A DNA stretch of 64,000 nucleotides from Nepenthes gracilis (taxonomy: Eukaryota > Streptophyta > Magnoliopsida > Caryophyllales > Nepenthaceae), in the NCBI GenBank assembly GCA_033239525.1, contig BSYO01000033.1, positions 12,124,901 through 12,188,900 of the forward strand, in the 5' to 3' direction. Position numbers and translations under genes: made by a program. This document shows, one piece after another, positions 48,701-58,231 of this stretch. Numbering within the stretch: the first letter of the stretch is position 1; each line of letters begins with the position of its first letter. The notes below the pieces were generated by a model, which worked only from the letters and a program-made list of their open reading frames with translations, made no database searches and was not told where the DNA came from.

Positions 48701-51700
48701 CTTGGAGAAGCCTTTCATCTGAGAGATGGTACTCCTGTTGAACTGCCTCCTGTGAGTACTCTGCATTTTTGGGTTTCTATCTTAGGCCTCAATAGGTTGG
48801 GAGCATGTCATGAAATATCTTATCTTTTTCGACAGCATGACAAAATTGCGATATGTCAGCGTATTGGTGATATATAGTATTATATTGATTGATATTTGTT
48901 TCAGAGTTTCTGATTCACAAATTAAAAAAAAATTATGTATGATATGTACTACTACCTGACACGACAAATTCTATTACGACTATGACTGATATTGGTACCA
49001 ATATTTTCATTTATGGTTGCGGTGAATTGCCTTATGAAGTTTCAGTTTTCAGGAAGTGATTAAGTAATTTGAACACCTTGGGAAGTTCAAGTTCCCTTTG
49101 ATGTTGAAAACTCCCCCCTTTGGATGAGGAAAGTGCAGCTCACTGACCCATTATAATTAGGCCAGAGAAGAATGCAAAATAAAAGAAATTAAATACTCTT
49201 TCATTAAAGCAAATATTGGTTTATATGTATCGATATCGGGGCTCCCCAATCTCTATATTTTTAGATACCGAGACAATATCATGATATGATTTTGTATCAG
49301 ATGTATATCATGATATATCGGCCAATTCAACCTTGTCAGCTTATATTATTCAGATTTTTTTCTTTTCAATATATCAGATATCTATATGTATTGTTTGATA
49401 TGTTCAATACTGATATGAGTGCTATTGATATTAATATTTTATCCATTCTCCCTTCTAACCCACACGTGATAACACAATTGGTAAGAGTGACTTAGTGTAT
49501 CGCATTTGAGCCTTTGATTACGAATTTGATTCCTGCTGAACTAACCTAGTTCATAGTCTTTGCGCATGAGATAATGCACCTGGAGTTTGGGCTGAGCCCA
49601 CAAAAGGGGCTAGAGTTTTGGCCAAGCTCATGAAGGAGGCCGGGCTTGTTCTTTAAACCACCCTCCAACAAAAAACTTCTCAATCCTTATTTGTAGACAA
49701 CCATATGTTGTCATTCCAACTTTTTTAGGAAGCATTGATGTAAAAATTGGCCGATCTGATAATGTATCAGTATTTGTGGACCCCTCTCTGATATTGGTAT
49801 TTTCTGATAACCCGATAATATCGTTATATGTTTCCGTATCAATTAATACGGTCTTGTCAGCTTATGATTTTTGTAAGTTTTTATTCGTCCATGATATTCG
49901 ATACCAGTACGTATTATTTTATATGTTAGATACTGATATAATTGCAGTCAATACCGCTATCGATACCGGTGCTTTCACCTATGCAAGCATAACTTGGGAA
50001 GTAACTTCTTGAAAAGTTATATAGGAAGCAGACTGTTGTGAAGCAAATGAGAACTTAGATTCCAAAAATTTACTACCAAATAGAGTTATTTCTTCATTCC
50101 GTCATTCTTTGAATTGTAGGGCCTCTTTTTTTTTGAATCATTAACCAGCAGTACTTTTGGTATCCTACAGGCAGAAAAGGGGATCCCTACTGTCGCGGGA
50201 AAGTCTAAAAGTGAATCAAAAGACAAGGAGAAGAAGCACAGGAAGCACAAGGATAGGGATAAAGACAAGGACAAAGAACATAAGAAACACAAACATCGAC
50301 ACAAAGATCGTAGTAAAGACAAGGAGAAGGAGAAGAAAAAGGATAAAATGGGGCCTCAGGATTCTGGCGCCGAACATTCTAAGAAGCATCATGAAAAGGT
50401 TTATACATCTTAAATCTACTGCATCTGATTCATCTGTGTTTAACTGCATCAAGAGGACTGAAATTTGTAGTTGGGCTGATCTTTTCCTGAAATTTCATCT
50501 GATTATACATTATGTTGCTTTTCTCCTGGATAAGGGCTTGGTTTGAATCTCTTGGGAAGGGTTATGGATGAAGATATTTGTATCGATATCGGTCATGGCC
50601 ATATTGTTATTGGATAAGACTTATTGGTATCAAATATATCAGAAGGAAAAAAATTTCTAAAAATTATAAATTGATAATATCGTATTAATTAATATATTGG
50701 TTGAATTAGCCAAATATCACCTATATGAAAACATATCACGATATTGTCGTGGTATTGAAAAATATCGGTATTCGGAGGCTCCGGTATTCATACATATATG
50801 TTGTCGATATCTCCATAGATAGGTACTATCAACTTATTTTATTAGGTATTCGTAAGGCAAAGAGTTTTAGTTGTAGGTTGTTCCGTTTGAAGAATTGCAT
50901 AATTCTATTTGAGTGATGTTAAAGAGGTATTCTTTGGACATGCTTAAATGACCTGGCATCCCATTTATTCATATACACTAATATGGGCCCATGTAAAAAT
51001 AGATCGATTATTGTGGGTTCGATCCTTGAGGTTGTCCCCCAACTATTTCTCATTTTGTTTTGATAACTTTGAATACTCCAAGGATTTGCTTATTGAGTTC
51101 ATTATATAGCATGGACGAAAATATTGATGTCAGTTGTGGCCATATATGTATCGGATATATCGGACAATGAAACTGATATCGGATATATTATAAGGATAAA
51201 ATTTTTTAAAATCGTAAATTGACAGGACCGTATTTACCGATATTTTGAATATCAATCGATATATCACGATATATAGCCGATATGAAAATATATTACAATA
51301 TTGCCACGTTGTCGGATGATATGAATATCCGGGGACCCGATATCGATACATATCTGTCGATATTTGCGTCAATGGTTTATAGTGGATTGAAGAATGTTGA
51401 AGTTCTAATTATCTTATATCCATGCATACATACATGCAACGGTAAATGAATTCACAGTGAAGGAACAAATTGATGTCATGTTTTATCCATTTTTAATGGG
51501 ATTTTTACCCTATTTGATTATTCTCTTTTCTTGGGTTCGCAGAAGAGGAAGCATGAGGGAGATGAAGATATTAAGGACATTCATAGACACAAAAAGAGTA
51601 AGGTAAGATCTACATGATATAATTACATTCATTCTCTTTGAGTTTTTGCTTGCTTTTGTGACTTTTATCTGAGGACATTAGCTCTAGCTCTATTTTATTC

Positions 51701-51794
51701 ATACATTATTAAAAACCTCTTATTTTTCACCAAATTGTTACAGCACAAGAGCTCTAAAATAGATGAGATGGGCGCAATAAAGGTTGCAGGGTGA
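45080..51794 (+). CDS. MED19A: Mediator subunit 19 (MED19a-type), complete, 5 coding exons
   Basis: Subunit of the head module of nuclear Mediator, linking transcription factors to RNA polymerase II. Coding exons: 45080-45116, 48462-48751, 50171-50398, 51543-51602, 51744-51794. All borders are GT/AG and phases agree, giving 221 residues. Exon 1 encodes MMMDTEGMKFGR; three in-frame ATGs in a row leave the exact start open. Residues 13-109 are the conserved MED19 region (GPRELTGAVDLISHYKLLPH, DTHYLHNVVGDTEIRKGEGM). Residues 110-185 start AEKGIPTVAGKSKSESKDKE and are a Lys/His/Asp-rich tail, ending HKSSKIDEMGAIKVAG. Length and order fit plant MED19a. A splice acceptor (TAATCTCAG) before the leader at about 45058 implies an upstream untranslated exon. 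Introns 1-3 hold six copies of the ATATCG repeat. Confidence 0.95.
45726..45764. repeat. poly(T) run of 39 in MED19 intron 1
   Basis: An uninterrupted T39, followed about 70 bases later by A19 (45834-45852). The two could pair as a hairpin in the transcript. Confidence 0.95.
46873..47145 (-). mobile_element. CATGGATG/ATATCG repeat copy, both ends visible
   Basis: Starts TTGGATGAAAATATTGGCAG and ends AATATTTTCATCCATGCAG. The interior has GATATCCGATATGTCGGTAT and CGTCCGATATATTTGATATT plus a local TATG/TATA run. It lies in MED19 intron 1. Confidence 0.75.
47665..47775 (+). mobile_element. SINE copy (Au-like), partial
   Basis: Reads GGTATTGTTAGTGAGTTTTG, AGCGGTAAGGTTATT, TAGGTTCAAGTCGTGGAAAT and AAGCTCTCTACATTTTAGGG. 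The GGTTCAAGTC word fits a tRNA B-box. It lies in MED19 intron 1. Confidence 0.55.
48838..49013 (-). mobile_element. CATGGATG/ATATCG repeat copy, partial
   Basis: Has GTCAGCGTATTGGTGATATA, a TTTGATTCACAAATTAAA block and ATTGGTACCAATATTTTC..TTATGG at its end. It lies in MED19 intron 2. Confidence 0.55.
49207..49445 (-). mobile_element. CATGGATG/ATATCG repeat copy
   Basis: Has GCAAATATTGG, TGTATCGATATCGGGGCTCC, ATGATATATCGGCC, TCAGCTTATATTATTCAG and ATATTAATATTTTATCCATT. It lies in MED19 intron 2. Confidence 0.7.
49452..49690 (+). mobile_element. tRNA-derived SINE-like element
   Basis: AACACAATTGGTAAGAGTG resembles an A box and GAATTTGATTCC a B box, 49 bases apart, followed by a GGGCTGAGCCCA and GGCCGGGCTT tail. 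It differs from the Au-like copies. It lies in MED19 intron 2 between two ATATCG repeats. Confidence 0.4.
49740..49985 (-). mobile_element. CATGGATG/ATATCG repeat copy
   Basis: Starts GATGTAAAAATTGGCCGAT, passes through TATCAGTATTTGTGGACCCC and GTCAGCTTATGATTTTTG, and ends GATACCGGTGCTTTCACC..ATG. It lies in MED19 intron 2, about 185 bases from exon 3. Confidence 0.7.
50563..50824 (+). mobile_element. CATGGATG/ATATCG repeat copy, both ends visible
   Basis: Starts TTATGGATGAAGATATTTG and ends GTCGATATCTCCATAGATAG. The interior has ATCGATATCGGTCATGGCC and the AAAAATTTCTAAAAATTAT block. It lies in MED19 intron 3. Confidence 0.75.
51108..51376 (+). mobile_element. CATGGATG/ATATCG repeat copy, best preserved
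   Basis: Starts CATGGACGAAAATATTGATG and ends CGATATTTGCGTCAATG. Interior in order: CAGTTGTGGCCATATATG, TCGGATATATCGGACAATG, AAATTTTTTAAAATCG, GACAGGACCGTAT, CGATATATCACGATATATAG, GGGGACCCGATATCGATAC. It lies in MED19 intron 3. Confidence 0.8.
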
Positions 51795-52084
51795 AAAGCT
51801 AGTGTAGTGTTGTGTTCATTGACTTTTCTTAGATGTGGTGACTTTCTTTCGATGGCCATTTCATCGCTTTTGTGAAATCACTTGAGGTAAACTTGCTCAT
51901 TTGATCTTGTTCTCTCTTTATTTTTCCTATACCTTAAGATGCATATTACTCTCTTGCATTTGCTTTCTGTGGAACTGGATAAAACTATAAAACATCTGTA
52001 GCTTCGGCCAAACGTTTGGTTGATGTAGAACTGTGTCGAATGCATTTTATGATCAAAATATACATTTGAAATTGAAATTAAATT

Positions 52085-52515
52085 GTTTTAGAATATCTAT
52101 TAGACCTGTTGTTCTACATGGAGCAATATGCTGGGCAATCAAATAATATCTATAAAAAGTAAACGTTATAAAGATGAGAATAAAAAGATAAGATAATTAT
52201 AGTTCCCTAACATTAGGTCTTTTTTAAATTAATTCAATTGTGAAATAATATGACTAGTGATATTTATAAGCAGTTAAGAGCTATACCAATAGAAGATAAT
52301 ATGAGAGAATGACATTTAAGGTAGTTTGGACACTTGAAATGTAGGCTAAATGAAGTATCTGTGAGCAAAAAATGAAGAGATAGATTGAGAAAAACTTAGA
52401 GTGAAATGATAAAAATAATTTAAAATTGTTCGTATTTTCAGAAAATATTGTATTAAATCGAATAAAATGAGAAAACTAGATTCATATAGTCGATCAAACT
52501 TGGTGATACCTAAGG
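52085..52515 (+). pseudogene. LINE reverse-transcriptase 3' fragment
   Basis: Broken frames read VVLHGAICWAIK, then IKKDENKK-like, a RENDI..GSLDT region, and end at ATTCATATAGTCGATCAAAC..TTGGTGATACCTAAGGC. This is the usual end of plant L1-type LINE ORF2 (YGAECW, RENxLRWFGH, then a stretch like CATATAGCCGACCC). Heavily mutated, 5'-truncated, and just downstream of MED19. Confidence 0.65.
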
Positions 52516-52799
52516 CCTTGTCTAATTGGAGAATTAGGTGCCTGCAATTGTTGTCCTATTTGTCCTAGCAGTGGCGTTAGGCGACACCTTTAAGTAACGT
52601 AGCATCGTGTCTATCCATCTATTCTACCAAGCCCACACATTAATAGATGGATAGGTAAGTGTTATGTTATCCGAGAGTATTCCTAAATATTTCCATTGTA
52701 AGTGTTATGTTATCCAAGAGTATTCCTTTAATATTTCCTTTTTCTTACATAAGATAATTTTTCAATCTCTTTGATAGATAGGAGGCTCAGCTTTGTAAA

Positions 52800-53330
52800 G
52801 ACTTATTAGAGCTTGTTTGTTTGTAAGAATGAGGGCACCTGAGCCAAATGTCAAAGCTTGTTCGATAGATGAGCAAAGCTCGAGCCTAAGTGGCCTTAGT
52901 TCGGTCAGACTGATGAACAATTTGGTTAGGCTGGTTTACGTGCCTGTGAGCAGACTAGTTTATAGGCTCATAATAGATTTATTTACGGGATATAGATATC
53001 GTTCAAAGCTTTGTTCATAGACTCAATTAAGAGTTTGACTTCAGTTTGTTTATGAGTTTGGCACGATAAACAAGCTAAGCTTGCTTTTGCTCGGTGAGCT
53101 CATACTTGAGCTTGGCTCGTTTATGCATAAACAAATTAAGCCACTAACCAATCTTGAGCCTATCTATGTTTTACCAAGCCAAGTTTGATCTAAGAAAATA
53201 AGGCTAGGTGCAAACTCAAGCTTGTATATAATATTAAAACAGTCAAGCTACCCCTGTACATGTTTGGGCTCGGCTTGACTTGGTTCATTTGCAGCTATAA
53301 ACTGGAACTTAAACAATTTTCATGCAGCTG
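52800..53330. repeat. AGCTCGAGC/GCTTG-rich dispersed repeat
   Basis: Dense in worn AGCTCGAGC, GGCTCGTTTATG and AAACAAGCTAAGC words, a style of dispersed plant repeat. A fainter relative is at about 43970-44090. Borders and class are not known. Confidence 0.45.
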
Positions 53331-53880
53331 AGCCAAAAATACCGGGGAAAAGTCCTAGGTCGTCATGCTAGGCAGCCATGGCCATTTTGTGTGTATATAT
53401 ACATGTACATTTGGTTTGCTTATATGCCATACTTTCTTTGATGCCTTTCACAGGGTATATTTACAGAATATAGGGTTTTCTAGAAGAAGTTGGATTCGTT
53501 TTCAGAAGAACGAGTTGGCGACAAAGGTACATTTTGCTGATGTTGAACTTCTATGTATCATAATATAACTAGGCCTTTGGATATGATTGCTAGTATTTGG
53601 ACTCTTGATCAATTTTTTGTTCTCAGTTTATACGGCACGCCAGGTTTTCAACGATTTCCCATTGCTGTAACCTTTTTTTTTTTTTTTTTTGGAGGTCCAA
53701 AGTTGAGTTTTATTGTCAGTTCTCAGTTAGAATTTGCTGCAAGATAGAAGGATTGTTAGGTTCATGAAGGTGAATTGCTACTGATGTATTTTTATTTATA
53801 TATAATTTTCAAGTCTCTAGTAATAGCCATGATTCCCAGCCTGCCTTATCTGTCTAAAAAGGTGCTAGCCGTTAGATTTT

Positions 53881-53910
53881 GGGCTAGGGCTAGGGCTAGG
53901 GTTAGGGTTT
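53881..53910 (+). repeat. telomere-like GGGCTA/GGGTTAGGGTTT run
   Basis: Three GGGCTA units followed by GGGTTAGGGTTT. In reverse it gives AAACCCTAACCC, the plant telo-box. It may be a short interstitial telomere-like tract or a promoter element; no gene was identified that it would serve. Confidence 0.6.
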
Positions 53911-55300
53911 CTTGTATCCTAAGATACCCATTGACTAATTATGAAATATTTCTTTGTAAATATTTAAACATAAGGGAAGATTGGTTCACTGGGGTTATTT
54001 TTGTTACCTTGTTAGGCAAGGAATGGTGCATGAAAGGATTGGTGCTTTTTTTTTTTTTTTCTTTTTCTTTTGTTTATAAGATTGCATGTTTGTATTTTTG
54101 TGGAGGTAACGAAGAATCCCCGTTCCCGTTTTGCGGGCTCAGGCTAAATTCAAAGTGTATGACATCACTTGAAAAGATCATGGTCCCGATAAGCCAAGTC
54201 GTTTGGCAGCAGGAATCGAATCAGTAACGTTTAGCCACACGATCTTTCCAAATCGGATCCCACACCGGCATTATGTTTAGCTTTGACGGTGGCGTACCTG
54301 TCGGCTAAGCAACTAGTGACATGCTGATTGTTTCTCGGTGTCCGATTTGCCATTCAGTCAGTTGACATAGATGAGTCAGTCAAGGGAATAAATCGGTAGA
54401 AGGTTTATTTTTGGGTCCAAGCAAGCAATCAACCAATTTGATCGAAGGTTTGGGCTTGACATGCCGGAATTGAACCGATTAGACCAAGATGAGAGATGCC
54501 AATTCTCTAGTCAAGCTCAACATCATTTTACGTAGGTCGAGTTATGTTATGACTTTTCTATTTTTTATTAACTATAATGGATTTTGATATTTCATTAAAA
54601 TATATTGGATTTATCTTATAATCATATACATTGAAATCGTAAAGATAAGATTTTTACCATCGAAAATATTAGAAGATTCTAATGTCCTCTTTGTGATTTT
54701 GTGTAATATCTGCAAACCCAAAGTCAAAATTTTGTATAGTATTTAAGTTGTCGGGATAAAATTTTTATTATTTAGATTTTATTTTTATATAAATTTTATA
54801 ATATGAATGAATAGGTGGTATATCGTATTATGAATTATATTTTAATGATATTCTAATAATGTCTAAAACACATCTTCCGGTGGCAGCGATGGGATCTTCG
54901 ACATTATAACTAAATGGCAAACAATAAAGAAAAATGTTACATGTCTAATTTTATTTTTAAATGCTAAAGTTATATTTATAAAAAATTAACAAATTTGAAA
55001 TAATATTTATAATAAATAAAGCATAAAAAATAATTTTTAAATATATTTTTTTGGAAAATCAATTTAACATGAAATTCACACCTTGAAATTAAGATTAAAA
55101 AATATATTTGTCTATAAATATTGTTCTAAAAATATTGAATTAAATGAATATAATTTTGATTTTTTTAAAAAATAAATTAAATAAATGTTAGATGATTTAG
55201 CTAACTGAAAAAGTATTTTCAAACCAGAAAAGCATTTTCCATTTTCCTTTTTTCTAAAAAAAATTAAAAATTATTTGTCAGAAAATTATAATATCATTAA
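53911..55300. other. no gene seen; AT-rich from 54.5 kb
   Basis: Several open frames exist but none resembles a known protein. GTTTGGCAGCAGGAATCGAA at about 54199 and the moderately GC stretch to 54.5 kb look like worn repeat. From 54540 to 55300 the DNA is over three-quarters A/T. Confidence 0.5.
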
Positions 55301-55305
55301 CTATT

Positions 55306-57397
55306 TGTAAGGACTGAATTCTTAGGATTTAGCCTCACGACTTTAATGGGAAAACGGCTGAGGTACCTGTTGATGGCCGAAGTATCTACCAATGGCTGAG
55401 ATAGCTATTAACGACTAAGGTAGTTATTAACGGCCAAGGTAGCTGTTATCGACTTAGGTAGCAAGTTGGCTGGTTAATGATTGTTGACCGGCCAGATTGA
55501 ATAATAGACCGAAAAAGATAGTTAACTGGAATGAATTGTTGACTGGATTGAATAGTTGACTGGTTAATATAGTTAACATGATTGGATAGAAAACCAGAGT
55601 AGATAGTTGATCGGCATAGAGAAGGTGACTGAATTGACTCATTGACCGGTTTGATTGGGTTATCAGCAGGTTGGGAGTAGAGGTCGGAGTGGCCAAAAAT
55701 AGAGTGAATGACCTATTCCATCTGCTCTGTTGATCTTTTTGATAAGAGATTTGAAAGAAGTATCAGAGTAGTTAACCCACCTCTACCTGTTTTCATCTAT
55801 CCCGTTGTCTTTAGATATTGAATCTGGGGGGGTTAGGGAGGACTGAAAAAGGAGCACAAAGGAGAAGAAAGAGAGGAAGAAATTCTAGGCCAGATTGAGT
55901 AAGAAAATTCGTAGATCAGGCAAGTGTATCATATACTTTGTTTTTAGCTGATGATGATTCTTGTCCGATTTTTTTTAGTATCATTATTCTAATATCCTTC
56001 TCTACTATATTTCTACAAATTACATATCATGATAATTATTTCTCATATTTTATGAAGAAACTTCATATTTCAGTGCATGTACTATATTTTATATGTTGGA
56101 TTTCGTTTCATGATTCATGTTCGAATATTGTTAAAATTTCTCTCTTCTATTTAAGTTCAAAATTAAAGTAATATTGATAAAGTTCAAGCTATGGAACACG
56201 AAAAAGTTATATTGCATGTTTATTTATACTATTTATAAATATCAGTTTGCTTATTTGAAAATTTCATTATTGGAAGTTAAAATGTAAGCCACATGGCCAA
56301 GGAAATTTGTATCTGAAATACAGCAAGTGAAAACTCTGCAATTTGATATTTGTTATTTGATATATGACCATCGGATAAAAGAATTTTGTATAGAATTTCC
56401 ATCTAAAATGATGGCCGAGTAGCTGTTCGTCCGAAAAGCAGTTGATATGATAAATGATGGCCGAGTAGCTATTAGTCTAAAATATAACCGATATAAAAAA
56501 TTTGGTTAAAAAATTAGATCAAGGATATTGGAGTGATAACTTGAGGATTACCTCTGGGCCATGGAAAAATTTTTAGTAGCATCTTTGGATTATGGCTCCG
56601 TATACTGGGTTAAAGGCATTACCGCTCGCCTCTGGAAGTAGAATAAGAGGGTTGCCTTTAGATTGTGTGGAGATTACACAATCCTTCTTCGATTTTATCT
56701 GCTCCCGTCTGATCCCTAAAGATAATTGAGTTTTTAGCATAATTTTGAAGGCAAAGTAACTGAGAATAAAAGAAATAATATCCGTATTTAAAATGGATTG
56801 GTACCCATGAAAACTTCGTCGGCCCATATTTTATGTTCCTGTCTACATCATGCTCCTATTCCTTTTGATTTCATTTTGAAGTAATAATTATGCATGTCTT
56901 TCCTTATTATATTTTGTTAAGTAATCGGCTCACTCTTTACTGTTTTTCTCACCTTTAGACAAGTAAGAGTTTATGCCGGATGAGTAAGAGCAGAGTCGGA
57001 CGGACTATCTAGGCTTGGAAGGTCGATCTAGATTCCTGTAGCAGCTTATGGATCGACTTTTGGATTTTTTTTGGTCATTTTAAAACTCTTTTGTATAATG
57101 AATCCGCTATGTAAATTAATGGATATTTGTATACTTTCACAATACTTTACGGTTTAAGTATTTGGTTCCTAATGGTATCTCTCATGGCATTGGTTATGTT
57201 TCAGAACCGACTAACTTAGATTGTAGCCAACTCAGTTAATATCAACCTAGACAAGGCCAACCTAAACGAGGCCGACAAAATGATCAGCCATTTTGAATCC
57301 TGTGTGCGTCATTATAATATATTGTATGATTATACTTTATTTATATTTTGACATATATAGACGTATGTAGTAGCCTAAAGTAATCCGATCCGTCACA
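55306..57397 (+). mobile_element. solo LTR, 2092 bp, TSD CTATT
   Basis: Starts TGTAAGGACTGAATTC and ends CCGATCCGTCACA. Flanked by CTATT at 55301-55305 and 57398-57402. The first 350 bases hold repeated GGCCGAGGTAGCT and GTTGACTGG words. No coding content; minus-strand frames at 55454 and 56573 are incidental. It is intergenic between MED19 and the thioesterase. Confidence 0.92.
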
Positions 57398-57402
57398 CTA
57401 TT

Positions 57403-58231
57403 AAAAGATATACATTTATTTTCAAAATATCTACTACATTTGTCTAATTATTATATAATATCTACCATTATTACCTTATTTAACGTTACATTTTAATATA
57501 CTTTTTTTTTAACCTTTGAAATATTTACCTAACAACTGAGTTAAAGCTCAACAAGGTAATAATGGAGCCCATTCAATTTCCCAGACAAAATATTAGGATC
57601 TTTCATTTGAAAATAAACTCACATCTTTGGGATTTCTTTTATTCAGGAAAAATAAAATAAATGATCGTAGTTTAATCATTTATACAAGGTATATTTACAA
57701 ATTTATTTTTAATAAAATAATACTATTTATATATTTATTTATAAACTTATTTGTATCATCATCAATACAAATAAGATCGAATATTATTCAACTGTTATAA
57801 ACAAATCCAAAATCGTTGTCGATAATGCCAATCATGACTTCCCATCCATGAGATGAATAAAATCCAACACATGCATCATTTCATAATAGAATAAAACATG
57901 TTTTTAGATTATAAACTGATCACAAATATATCAGTTACAATATCTATCATCCAAATATGATCTTCTCAACAACACTGGCCATTTAACCCACTTTACCATT
58001 GGCATTTCATTAAGTGGCCGTGCCCGATGTTTTTCTACGCCTGAGCCCATATATATCCACTGAACCTAGACTAATATTTTCACCCAGCCTAACCCGAGAA
58101 ACATAAACATACATAAATTTGATAGGAATAGAATAAGTATTATGAAGATTTCTATTTTAGAAGATAACAAATCTTATGTAATACCTATCTTGGTCTCTTT
58201 GTATTTCTTCCATTACTATCAAGGTTATATG
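57403..58231. other. 3' flank of the thioesterase gene
   Basis: AT-rich, no coding exon. As the thioesterase is transcribed leftward, its 3' UTR and polyadenylation site should lie within a few hundred bases left of 58232, but no exact site was fixed. Confidence 0.5.

Noticed and set aside
48407..48877. 156-codon open frame taken as a whole gene
   Set aside because: It is MED19 exon 2 plus unspliced intron at both ends; the real exon is 48462-48751.
53775..54227. 150-codon frame downstream of MED19
   Set aside because: Crosses the telomere-like tract and poly(T); unlike any family I know, no exon structure.
56573..56827. 84-codon minus-strand frame
   Set aside because: Wholly within a solo LTR with clear TSDs; no resemblance to a host protein.
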